DNA from: Leishmania donovani
Taxonomy: Eukaryota > Euglenozoa > Kinetoplastea > Trypanosomatida > Trypanosomatidae
Reading direction: 5' to 3'
NCBI RefSeq assembly: GCF_000227135.1
Contig: NC_018261.1
Coordinates: 424,180-480,120, forward strand
Length of the DNA: 55,941 nucleotides
The notes under the pieces are model-generated. The model had not been told where the DNA came from. It ran no database searches and saw only the letters and a program-made list of their open reading frames with translations. Made by a program: the position numbers and the translations under genes. Shown here piece by piece: positions 21,301-31,501 of this stretch (the first letter of the stretch is position 1; the number at the start of each line of letters is the position of its first letter).

Positions 21301-22729
21301 TCCTCCTCCCCCGCGACGCACGTGTAGGACGCATCAGAACAACAAGACGCAAAGCCGCCACAGTTTGAGTTCAGAGGTACGCTATCAAGAGTCAGGGGAA
21401 ACAGACAAGCGCTTCGAAAAGTATCGGGACGAAGGGGAAACGAAGAGGGTTGTGCGCATCCTTTTTCTTTGCGTTGGCAAGGCGCTTCTCAGCTTGTTTT
21501 GCCTTTCTGCAAGCATTGCAATTCCGCATCTCTTCTCCCTTTCTGTCCACCCACACACCCAGCTACACAGACATAAACACGCTTGACCGACTCAACAGGT
21601 CATAGTGTTGCTCTAGTTTCCGCATCTCTTCCCCACCCAGCGAGTGGAGTCTCTTTCTTCTTTCTCTGGCTTTCCCTTTTTATTTTCTGTAACAGCCTAA
21701 CCCCCCCCCCCTGCATTTCCACCTCGGTGCATCTGTCTGTGGATTCATTGCGTCTGCTTTGTGTGCCATACACGCTCCCTCCACCCCTCCCTCAGCTTCC
21801 GTTTTCTCCATTCCTTCCTAAGTTACGCTCCCTCTCTATTCATAGAAGCCGTCGGTATCGTCGCGTTTTATTTTTTGTTTGTCGTTGTTTCGTAACGACT
21901 GGTAGACGAGAAGCCTTTACCCTACACCCCCTCCACACACACGCGCGCGCGCTGTATTTGTGTATGTATATATATTTTTTCGTTTTGGCTGCCCTTCCTT
22001 GTAGCCTTTTCTCCTTCTTTCTGCCATACCTCGCCTCTCCCCTTGTTTTCCTTTTTCCTTTTTTGTTTTCTACGCCTTTTTTGCTCGTGTCTTTGCTCGC
22101 TCGCTCGTTCTCTCTTGCTGGTGTAACATAGCAAGGTTCCCGCCTGTTGAGCTTCGCCTTGATTCGTCACTTCTGTGTACTTGTATTGCGTGTGCATCAA
22201 GGCTTTTCTACCTTTTTTTTTTCCCTGCCGCTTTTGCTTTTCTTCTCCTACGTGCACTACCAGCCGTCCTTCTCAGCTGTGTTGGTGGGGTCGATTCCAT
22301 TTTTTCTTTGTATGCCGAAGAGGACCGTGTGCACGCTCCTTCTTTGTATCCTGTTTTGTCGTCCGACCCCTTCTCTCTCGCCCTTTCCTAATCTCCATAC
22401 CGCGCCCTCCTCTCTTCCATCTCTCGCGCGTCACCATCACACTCCTCTGCGGCTTTAACGTGGCGCATTCGTCTTGCGCGCAGCTGTGCACATATACATG
22501 TGTGTGCTTATGTGTAGTAGTTGTCCTTAGTCGAGTTGTATTGTTTTTCTTCCATCTCCCCCATCTCTCTCTCCCGCTTTTTCTTTGCCCTCTTTCGCCT
22601 TTTTTGTTGCTTTCTTTGTTGTGGCGCGCTGCACCGGCGACTCTCTTCGCTGATCACTGCGACTGCTCTTGTTGTTGTTGATCCCCACCCCCTCCCCCTC
22701 CCCCTTCAGCCCTTTGTTCTTTCTCGATA

Positions 22730-22815
22730 AAAGTACGTACATTCTATCTAATATTATATATCCTACATGGCATATCTATATGTGATGCATAGCATATACT
22801 GCATGTAGCATACAT
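22730..22815 (+). other. A/T-rich block with GCATA-type repeats
   Basis: An island rich in A and T inside T/C spacer, with several near-repeats of GCATA/CATAT type. It is about 1 kb upstream of the P-glycoprotein start. It could lie near a polyadenylation region or be simple-sequence drift. No function can be assigned. Confidence 0.35.
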
Positions 22816-23724
22816 TTGTCTTTACCTTTTTTTTTGCCTTTCATCGATTGCATGAGTTGCCGAAGGCTGATTTCGCACAGGCACACAGACACCAGCAATC
22901 AAACAGTAGAGAGACCGACCGGAAGCTGTTTCAGTTGTCTTTTTCTTTTTTCCTTTTTGCGCGTATGTCAGGGGGTGCTACATCGCCGCCAGCCGCTCAC
23001 TGATCCTTCCGCCCGCCTTTCTATCACCTTCAGCCTATTTCGACGACCTTGCACACAGGAACACAAGGAGGATCAATCTAAGCCGAGAGGCAAGCACGGA
23101 AACCAACTTGGCACACATTTGGGAACGGGTGTGCGTGTTTTGAGTGCGTCATCGTTTCTGCCTCTTCACCTGTTGGCTCTCCTTCCTCTTCGATCTTCCT
23201 TCTTTTTTTTTTTGTTGTGTGCGCACCCGAAGCGTTACTTCTCTCGCCTTGTGAGGACATCCATTGCGTCGAGACGTTTTACGCTACCTTACCATCCAAA
23301 CCCTCACTTGCCTCCTCTTTTACGCACCCCTGAAACAGCCGCCGACCTTCAACTGCACAGAGGTGAGGTCGATAAGATCCTCCTTTGACTCACCACGAGG
23401 AGACGGCCGGACAAGAGGTGTGCCGCTCCTTCTTTTCCTCTTTGCACGATACCGCCTCTTCGACGCAGCTCTTGTTGCTGTTGTGTTTTTTTTCTTCCAT
23501 TGCCGCTCCCTCTCTCTGTGGGGAGAGGCACGTGTGCATCACCTCTCAATTTCGACCCGATTCGGCTCTTTGGTGTGTGTGTGTGTGTGTGTGGGGCGCC
23601 GTTGTAGGCTCGCTTGTCGCCGTCGTCTCTCTTTGTCGAGCGCGTCCAGCGGAAGCGCGTCGCCCGCACATCGACTACCCATAGACGAAAGTAACGAACC
23701 CGAAGCTCATTTCACCCAGGCCAG

Positions 23725-23769
23725 CGTCTTTCCCCTCTTTATTTCCTCTGCTGACTGGGGCGCACGGAG
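23725..23769 (+). promoter_or_regulatory. Candidate spliced-leader acceptor for P-glycoprotein gene
   Basis: A T/C tract at about 23725-23750 is followed by the first AG at 23768-23769, giving a 5' UTR of about 60 bases before the ATG at 23829. Earlier AGs with weaker tracts exist. Confidence 0.35.
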
Positions 23770-23828
23770 GAAAAGTACCGACTTTACGCTAAAGACTCCA
23801 GTTTTGTAGCTTGCACGCTGTATACGCC

Positions 23829-26800
23829 ATGCCCGAGGGCTCTGAAACTGGTGCGAGCGCCAAGGGCGGCTCTGTCTTTGAATGGGAGGATAGACAGGGG
23901 CCATTTTCTCCTAACCAACCCATCGCGGAGGGGCTGGCAGAACGTGGAGACTGTGGTGATCACAATGACTATAGATGCGGTTCGACATCGCAGATGAGGG
24001 AGGTGATCAATATGTCGCACACGTATGACGTGTATGTGGACGAGGGAAAGCTGGAACCGGTGAATAGGCTTGCCGGCCAGAGTGAAAGCACGCACGGCGG
24101 CAGCAGCTACAGCAGCCACAATCCTCTGTTCAGCGCCAAGGAGGAGGTTAAGAGGGCGGCGGTGCATGAAAGTGTGAGCCCTATAGCGATTTTTCGCTAC
24201 GCTGACACAGCTGACCGCGTTCTCATGATTGTTGGCACCATCTTTGCAGTCTGCAGCGGTGCCGGCACGCCTTTGTTCTCTTTTATATTTGGCCGTATCG
24301 CAACAGATCTCATGTCTGGCGTGGGCAGTGTGGAGCTCAGCGCGGCGAAGACGTCGTTGATCATGGTGTACGTCGGTATTGGCATGTTTGTGGCCTGTGG
24401 TGGCCACGTGCTATGTTGGACGGTGGCAGCGTCTCGTCAGGAAGGGCGCATCCGTCTGAACTTCTTTCGCGCTGTGCTGCGCCAGGACATTGGATGGCAC
24501 GACGAGCACAGCCCTGGCGAGCTGACCGCTCGCATGACGGGCGACACACGTGTGATTCAGAATGGCATTAACGACAAGTTGTCGCAGGGTATCATGAACG
24601 GCGCCATGGGTATCATCGGCTACATCGCCGGCTTCGTGTTTTCGTGGGAGCTGACGCTTGTGATGGTCGGCATGATGCCCTTCATTATTGTCATGGCTGC
24701 CATAATCGGCAACATCGTGTCCAAGATGACAGAGTCGTCGCGCAAGCACTTTGCGAAGGCCGGATCTCTGGCGACTGAGGTGATGGAGAACATCCGCACG
24801 GTGCAGGTGTTTGGCCGGGAGGACTACGAGTTGCAGCGGTTTGCTGAAGCGGTCCTGTACGCCCAGGACCGTGGTATCCGCAAAGAGTTTGCGGGCAACC
24901 TTTCTGCGGCGGTGATCATGGCCCTCGTGTACCTCAGCTACACCATCGCCTTTTTCTTCGGCTCCTACTTAGTCGAATGGGGTCGCCGTGATATGGCGGA
25001 TATCATTTCTACCTTTCTAGCCGTGCTGATGGGTAGCTTTGGCCTCGGGTTCGTGGCACCCAGCGCGACTGCATTCACCGAGTCCCGTGCTGCCGCGTAC
25101 GAAATCTTCAAGGCGATCGATCGTGTACCACCGGTGGACATCGACGCTGGCGGCGTGCCTGTAACGGGCTTTAAGCAGAGCATCGAGTTCCGCAACGTGC
25201 GGTTCTCGTACCCGACTCGCCCAGACATGATACTGTTCCGCGACCTGAACCTGACGATCAAGTGCGGGCAGAAGGTTGCGTTCTCTGGGTCGTCTGGGTG
25301 CGGCAAGTCGTCGATGATCGGGCTGATCCAGCGCTTCTACGACCCTGTTGGCGGCGCCGTGCTGTGCGACGGCGTGGACATGCGCGAGCTGTGCCTGCAC
25401 GACTGGCGCGACCAGATCGGGATCGTGTCGCAGGAGCCGAACCTGTTCGCGGGGACGATGATGGAGAACGTGCGCGTGGGAAAACCGAACGCGACGGAGG
25501 AGGAGGTGATCGAGGCCTGCAGACAGGCGAACGTGCACGACACCATCATGAGCCTGCCGGACCAGTACAATACGCCCGTGGGTGCTGTGGGATCGCAGCT
25601 GTCGGGCGGGCAGAAGCAGCGAATCGCGATTGCGCGCGCACTTGTGAAGCGGCCGCCGGTCCTGCTGCTGGACGAGGCGACGAGCGCGCTGGACCGGAAG
25701 TCTGAGATGGAGGTACAGCGTTCACTGGACCAGCTGATGCAGAGGGGCGGGATGACCGTGATCGTGATTGCGCACCGACTCGCGACGATCCGAAACGTGG
25801 ATTGCATCTACTACGTAAAGTACGACGGCGCGGAGGGGAGCAAGATTACGGAGAGCGGGACGTTTGACGAGCTGATGGAGCTCGGTGGAGAGTTCGCTGC
25901 GATGGCGAGGATTCAGGGCGTGTCTACTGGTGACGCGAGGAGCGGCGCAAGGGGGCAGGACGGTGGCAAGGCAAATGACTTCCTGAACGTGATTCTGGAC
26001 GAGGCGGCTCTTGCGCAACTGGACGAGGAGGCGCCGCGCACGGCGCGTCAGAAGGTGCCGATCGAGGAGCTTGCGAAGTGGGAAGTGAATGGTGTGAGCG
26101 TTGGCTTCCGGCGGTTGATGGGGATGAATAAAGACAAATCGTGGGCTGTGGCTCTGGGTATTCTCGGCTCGGCGGTGGGTGGTGCTGCCCGACCTACGAG
26201 CACCATCTTGATGGGCTACATGCTGCGCGTGCTTGGCGAGTACAGTGTTAACAAGAATGTTGAACAACTACGCAGCGGAACCAACCTGTACGCTCCGCTG
26301 TTTATTGTCTTTGCGGTTGCAAACTTCTTGGGTTGGGTTCTGCACGGCTTTTACGGCTACGCAGGTGAGCACCTGACAACGAAGATCCGCGTGTTGCTGT
26401 TCCGTCAGATCATGCGCCAGGACATGAACTTCTTTGACATTCCCGGACGTGATGCGGGCACCCTGGCTGGGATGCTGTCCGGCGACTGCGAGGCCGTGCA
26501 TCAGCTGTGGGGCCCGTCGATTGGTCTGAAAGTGCAGACGGTATGCATTGTTGCTTCTGGAATTGTGGTGAGCTTCATCTACCAGTGGAAGCTTGCGCTT
26601 GTGGCGCTGGCTTGCATGCCGTTGCTCATTGGTTGCAGCCTTGCTGAGCGTATGATGATGAACGGGTATACAAAGAGCAAGGAGGGTGACACAAGCGACA
26701 CGATTGTGACGGAGGCGCTGTCGAGCGTGCGCACGGTGACGTCGTTCAACATGAAGGCGGATCGCGTCGAGGCCTTCGAGGCAACCCTGCGAGTAGAGGT

Positions 26801-27854
26801 GCCGCGTAGTGTAAAAAAGGGCATCATTGCCGGCAGCATCTATGGCGCCACACAGTTTATTTATTACAGCGCCTACGCACTGTGCTTCTGGTATGGTAGC
26901 AAACTGATTGACAGGGGCGAGGCGCAATTCACGGATGTCATGATCGCGAGCATGTCGATCCTGTTCGGTGCGCAGAACGCCGGTGAAGCTGGTGCGTTCG
27001 CGACGAAGCTGGCGGATGCGGAGTGCTCTGCGAAACGTGTGTTCAGCGTGATCGACCGCGTGCCTGACGTGGACATCGAGCAGTCCGGCGACAAGGATCT
27101 GGGTAAGGGCTGTGACGTTGACTTCCGAAAAGTGCAGTTTATCTATTCTGCTCGACCGAAGCAGGTTGTGCTTGCGTCCGTGAACCTGCGGTTCGGCGAC
27201 GGAATGGCCAACGGGCTGATGGGGCAGACGGGATGCGGAAAGTCGACGATCATCCAGATGCTTGCCCGCTTCTACGATCGGCGCTCTGGGCTGATCTGCG
27301 TGAACGGGAAGGACCTGTCGTCACTGGACATCGCGGAGTGGCGGCGCAACATCAGTGTTGTGCTCCAGGAGCCGAATCTGTTCAGCGGGACTGTGCGGGA
27401 GAACATCCGCTACGCGCGCGAGGACGCGACGGACGAGGAAGTGGAGGAGGCCGCACGGCTTGCGCACATCCACTGGGAGATCATGAAGTGGCCAGATGGC
27501 TACAACACGGAAGTGGGGTACAAAGGCAGCGCGCTATCTGGCGGTCAGAAGCAGCGCGTTGCGATCGCTCGCGGGCTGCTGCGGCGACCGAAACTCCTGC
27601 TGCTGGACGAGGCGACGAGCGCGCTCGACAGTGTGACGGAGGCGAAGGTGCAAGAGGGCATCAACGTGTACCAGGCGAAATACGGGGTCACGTCGGTGAG
27701 CATTGCGCACCGGTTGACAACGATCCGCCACTGCGACCAGATCATCCTGCTAGACTCTGGGCACATCATCGAGCAGGGCAGCCACGAGGAGCTGATGGCA
27801 CTTGGCGGGGAGTACATGATGCGCTATGACCTGTACACGAGCGCGAGCTCGTGA
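23829..27854 (+). CDS. MDR1: ABCB-type P-glycoprotein (multidrug resistance ABC transporter)
   Basis: A 1341-residue full ABC transporter arranged TMD1-NBD1-TMD2-NBD2. An N-terminal cytosolic extension of about 120 residues precedes the first membrane segment. NBD1 has Walker A at 487-494, LSGGQ at 591-595 and Walker B Asp615/catalytic Glu616. NBD2 has Walker A at 1132-1139, LSGGQ at 1236-1240 and Walker B Asp1260/Glu1261. Both sites keep the A-loop Tyr, Q-loop Gln, SALD D-loop and H-loop His, so two competent ATPase sites are expected. The family exports hydrophobic drugs; Leishmania MDR1 (ABCB4) gives vinblastine-type resistance when amplified. The MDR1 name rests on length (1341 as I remember for L. 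donovani) and locus context, and other ABCB members are possible. The start is the ATG at 23829, because the upstream in-frame extension begins at TTG. The linker between halves is rich in charged residues. Confidence 0.92.
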   Translation: MPEGSETGASAKGGSVFEWEDRQGPFSPNQPIAEGLAERGDCGDHNDYRCGSTSQMREVINMSHTYDVYVDEGKLEPVNRLAGQSESTHGGSSYSSHNPLFSAKEEVKRAAVHESVSPIAIFRYADTADRVLMIVGTIFAVCSGAGTPLFSFIFGRIATDLMSGVGSVELSAAKTSLIMVYVGIGMFVACGGHVLCWTVAASRQEGRIRLNFFRAVLRQDIGWHDEHSPGELTARMTGDTRVIQNGINDKLSQGIMNGAMGIIGYIAGFVFSWELTLVMVGMMPFIIVMAAIIGNIVSKMTESSRKHFAKAGSLATEVMENIRTVQVFGREDYELQRFAEAVLYAQDRGIRKEFAGNLSAAVIMALVYLSYTIAFFFGSYLVEWGRRDMADIISTFLAVLMGSFGLGFVAPSATAFTESRAAAYEIFKAIDRVPPVDIDAGGVPVTGFKQSIEFRNVRFSYPTRPDMILFRDLNLTIKCGQKVAFSGSSGCGKSSMIGLIQRFYDPVGGAVLCDGVDMRELCLHDWRDQIGIVSQEPNLFAGTMMENVRVGKPNATEEEVIEACRQANVHDTIMSLPDQYNTPVGAVGSQLSGGQKQRIAIARALVKRPPVLLLDEATSALDRKSEMEVQRSLDQLMQRGGMTVIVIAHRLATIRNVDCIYYVKYDGAEGSKITESGTFDELMELGGEFAAMARIQGVSTGDARSGARGQDGGKANDFLNVILDEAALAQLDEEAPRTARQKVPIEELAKWEVNGVSVGFRRLMGMNKDKSWAVALGILGSAVGGAARPTSTILMGYMLRVLGEYSVNKNVEQLRSGTNLYAPLFIVFAVANFLGWVLHGFYGYAGEHLTTKIRVLLFRQIMRQDMNFFDIPGRDAGTLAGMLSGDCEAVHQLWGPSIGLKVQTVCIVASGIVVSFIYQWKLALVALACMPLLIGCSLAERMMMNGYTKSKEGDTSDTIVTEALSSVRTVTSFNMKADRVEAFEATLRVEVPRSVKKGIIAGSIYGATQFIYYSAYALCFWYGSKLIDRGEAQFTDVMIASMSILFGAQNAGEAGAFATKLADAECSAKRVFSVIDRVPDVDIEQSGDKDLGKGCDVDFRKVQFIYSARPKQVVLASVNLRFGDGMANGLMGQTGCGKSTIIQMLARFYDRRSGLICVNGKDLSSLDIAEWRRNISVVLQEPNLFSGTVRENIRYAREDATDEEVEEAARLAHIHWEIMKWPDGYNTEVGYKGSALSGGQKQRVAIARGLLRRPKLLLLDEATSALDSVTEAKVQEGINVYQAKYGVTSVSIAHRLTTIRHCDQIILLDSGHIIEQGSHEELMALGGEYMMRYDLYTSASS

Positions 27855-30561
27855 GGAAGGCTGGGCGCCGCGCGACTGCACATGCCCGCGGCGGGGCTTT
27901 GCTCGTTACTGACTTTTTTGTGGCTTGTTTCTACCACGGAGGGATCGTGGTTGCTTTGGGGCGACGCTTTCGTGCGCTCGGCTTCGGTGGCGCAGCTCTT
28001 GCATGGCGCCTTTCGCTTACCATACGCATCGCCGATGTCTTGGGAGCCATTAGGGGCCACTTGTGTTCCCGGGATTGGTGACGTCATGCTTTTCTTTTCT
28101 GCCAGATCTCACCACCGGTCACGCGCTTCACTTGCTGCTGCCGGTTTGCTTCTCTATAAGTTTTTTTTTCTTGCTTCGGCGCACTCGTGGGGCTGCTTGC
28201 GGCTACTACCCATCCTCTTGTACTGGCCGTGCTGGCTTCGGGAGAGTTTTTTCGCATAGTTCTGACGCCCTCGGCTTGTGCTGGTGTTTTGTGCAACGAA
28301 TAAAAAGAAGGTGTGAGAGGCCTGCGCCTGCCTCGGACGGTTTTGCTTGCTCCCTTTTTCTCTTGTCTGCCGGCCCCCTCCCCACCCCCTCCTCTGGCGT
28401 ACACGTCTTTGGAAGTTTTCTCTCTCCCCTTCCAGCGGGTCCCTCTGCTTTGATGATGTATCCGTTCGTCTCCTTCTTTCCTTGTCTCCTCTTCCGTTGC
28501 AAGAACCTCCACTGACGAGCGAAGAAAAGAGAAGGGGCATCGCAGAGTAGCGTGGTGGAAGGGAAGAAGCGATAAAAAATTGTACACGCGCCCACAAAGG
28601 CAAGAGACAAGCTGTATGCCAGTGCTTGAGAGACGGATGTTGTATAAAGGAGGCACTCGCGTGTGCTCAACGCCACTCTTCCTCCCTCCTACACGGTGAT
28701 CAATGGCTTTCCCATCTGTTTCGCCTTTGTTTCTCTTTTTTTTCGATGGGCTCTTTCGCTATCTATGCCACCTGATGCCTCCGCAAGGCACTAGGTGAAG
28801 GAGAAACAGCTCCTTTATTTCCTGCTTTCCTCTGGTCCCTCATCTTGCTGGGGGACGTTGCATACGCAACGAGGCGAGGGGATGGACCCGAGGATGCAGG
28901 GGATGTAGGAGTCTACCGCCCTCCTACCACAGTTCACCCCCCTCCCTCCGCTGCTGCTTTCTCTGCTCTTGATACCGGGGAAGTGTCCGCACTGCTGCTC
29001 GGCTGTGCTGCGCGTGCGTGTGTCGGCCTCTGTGTGTGCATGTGTGTGCGGTTGTGTCTGGTATCATTTGCAGGAGAAGGCGTTCCCTTTTTTACCCCCC
29101 TTTCTGGCGTGTCCCTAAGCGGCTTCCGTTTTTCTCTCTTCCGGCTCCGACTCTCTTCGTCCCCGCATCTCTCCTGTCTTTCCTTTTTATTTTCGTTGTG
29201 CATATCCGATGACTCTAGTGTCAGAGGCGAGTAAACGAAGTGGGGGATGGGGAGGGTGTGGATGTCGAGGTGAGAGGTCGAGAAGGAAAAGATATACGAG
29301 AATCAGTGAAAGGGATTTATGTGTGCGTCCATATCCTAATAAGGAGGCCACGCTACAGAGAGCGCAGGCAGCTCTGCCGTTGGCGCGCATCTCGACAGAT
29401 ACCGTGCCTCCAGTATGGTGAAGCTGCTCCTTCCCTCCCCTCCTCCTCCGTCCCTCACCCCCCTTCTCTCCACACACAGACACACACTTTTGACTCGATT
29501 CGTTTTCCTTTCCCCGTCTCTTCTGGCTCACGTATAATCTGCATAGCACTGTGTTCTCTCTCTTCAACGAGTGTGCACCCAAACTCTCTCTTTCTATCCT
29601 TTGCGTGACTGTTCGGCCTTTGTTTGATGTTTTCCTTTTTTCCCCTTTTCCTGGTTTTCCTCTTCGTCTCGGATGGTTTCTGCGTGTTCCGATGTCTCAC
29701 GCTTTCCCTCGCTTCTCCCTTTTCCCACTGCATCTCCCTACGGTTGCTTGGACTTCATTTGGATTGCGTCGTCTTCTGCTCACTCCCCCGTGCTCTCTTT
29801 TTCCCTTTCATGTGTTTTGCTGGGACGCGCCAGTTGCGTCATGCAGAACAGATAGGAAGATGACAAGCCAGGGGGGAGGCAGAGCTCGAGAAGAGGCGCA
29901 GAAATGCAACTGCGCATGTGCGCACTTGTGCCTGCCGGACAGGATACAGGAGGAGCGAGGGGGGATCGTGGTAGACCAGGTCTGGACGTCTTCGCTTCGG
30001 AAACGGACTTGCTCGATGCTGAAGCAGTGCCATTGAGAGAGAACAAAAATTTGAGCCCCCTCAAGAAAGGAACGAATCAATGGCCAAGGATGACTGGCGG
30101 GGAGAGGGTGGAGCTGTCTGTGAAGGTAGAGCCAGGGGGCTGTGGATGGGAGGATGTCACGCGAAAGAAAAAAGTAGAGGGAGCGCGTGGGCGGGGCGGG
30201 GGGAGGGAGGAGGGAATACTAGGCTCGCTTGCGTGCACTGAACTGTCAGATGAGCTTGCTGCCTTTTTCATCTTAAGTTGTTCGTTTGTGCGCCGCACGG
30301 CTTCATCGCTTTACTTTATTGTTCCGCACTGCTGCCGGCCCTCCCTATGTCCACTTCTCACTCAGTCGCCTGTCGCACCGGATGGACGACCATCTAAGCC
30401 TTGGCTCCGTCAGCCGCCACGAACGTGTTTCTATTCTCTTTATAGCCTATTTTCTTAGTTTCTCGTTCGCGTCTCTTCCTCGGGCCTTCTTTGCCTCTTG
30501 TGCGCCTGTGGAGGTACCTGTCTGTGCACATGCGCATATATCCATATATGCCCATGCCTAA

Positions 30562-30579
30562 ATATATATATATATATAT
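30562..30579 (+). repeat. AT dinucleotide microsatellite
   Basis: Nine AT units in the P-glycoprotein to myosin interval. Confidence 0.85.
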
Positions 30580-31149
30580 GCGTGTGAGCAGCGTGCCGGA
30601 AGGTGAGCCGTATGAGCTCGCAATCGGGGCGGTAGCGCTTGACTTTACGAGTTTTAAGCGCGTCCCCGACGAGCAGCAGAAGGGCAAGAGACGACACTTC
30701 TAACCAACAAAAAGAGCGAAAAAGAACAACTTGTCGCGTACTCTTTTACAGCTTTTGCTTCTAATCGTCAACGCACGCGTTTCCGGTGAAGCCTACCGTG
30801 TGCGCGGTGTTCGCTCGTGGCGGTGGAGTGGAGTATCTGATTTGTGGCAAGGCGCTGGAGAGTGCGGCGCCATCGCTCCCAATATCACGGTCACTGACCA
30901 CCTGCCGCTGGCACCGCGCGCCTTTTTCCCTTTCGTTTCTCTCTCGATGCCCGCACTCTCTCAGGAACTTCTTTATTTGACCAATATCACCTTCGCTTTC
31001 GCTCTTTCTCTCTCCTCTCGCTGAGGTTCGTGACAAACTGCTGAAAACTCGAGCTCGAACAGCGGCGCTCATGTGTGAGTGCGACGGGGATCGAAAGACA
31101 TAGCTTTACTCACAACGATCGCGTGCAGTTCTTGCTTGCTGCGCACCGT

Positions 31150-31190
31150 TTCAGCTGCATCTTCTGCTGTATTCTTCCTCCTCTTCGAAG
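31150..31190 (+). promoter_or_regulatory. Candidate spliced-leader acceptor for myosin
   Basis: A T/C-rich tract with AG at 31152-31153 after TTTC, and AG at 31189-31190 after CTCTTCGA. The 5' UTR would be about 310-350 bases and would include the CA repeat at 31217-31242. Confidence 0.4.
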
Positions 31191-31216
31191 GTAAGTAACG
31201 GAGCAGTTAGGTCGAA

Positions 31217-31242
31217 CACACACACACACACACACACACACA
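31217..31242 (+). repeat. CA microsatellite in myosin 5' UTR region
   Basis: Thirteen CA units between the likely splice acceptor and the myosin ATG, so probably transcribed into the 5' UTR. Confidence 0.85.
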
Positions 31243-31501
31243 AGACACATCCACAATCAAATGCTCAACAAGCGCATTCGGCGCGCATCTCAACATTCCA
31301 GTGCAGAGGCTGCCACTATCGCAACTCCCATAAGCCTCTGCAACGGTGGCCCATCGACCCCATCATTCTATCTGCATACATCTCTCTCTATGTATTGCGC
31401 AGTTTGGCGCTTTCGTTCTGGCTGCTCTTGAAAGGGGGAAAAAGTAGGAAAAGAGACGCTGGAATCTCGACCAATCACTTTTTGAAATAGGTCATATTGT
31501 G

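Larger units (their letters stand above)
13927..23828 (+). other. Long gene-poor interval, amastin 3 to P-glycoprotein
   Basis: About 9.9 kb without a recognisable gene. It holds a G-rich run at about 14208-14226, the second dispersed repeat (14622-15650, interrupted by a gap), another gap at 15843-15941, T-rich spacer, the 17.8-18.4 kb SIDER-like copy, and long Ser/Phe/Leu-type low-complexity frames through to the P-glycoprotein 5' UTR. An A/T-rich block lies at about 22730-22815. No tuzin gene, which is often paired with amastin, is visible. Confidence 0.55.
27855..31501 (+). other. Intercoding region, P-glycoprotein to myosin
   Basis: About 3.6 kb without a recognisable gene. GC-moderate 3' UTR-like sequence grades into T/C-rich spacer. 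An AT microsatellite sits at 30562-30579 and a CA tract at 31217-31242. Frames such as 29904-30458 are open, but they show no family motif and have simple Gly/Arg/Lys composition. Confidence 0.55.

Noticed and set aside
29904..30458. 184-codon + strand frame between P-glycoprotein and myosin
   Set aside because: Gly/Arg/Lys-rich then Ser/Leu-rich composition typical of spacer, with no motif and no preceding acceptor of note.
31186..31200. AAG followed by GTAAGT, a good 5' splice-site match upstream of the myosin gene
   Set aside because: Cis-introns are extremely rare in kinetoplastids, there is no upstream coding exon, and the myosin frame is complete without an intron. Chance match next to a trans-splice acceptor.
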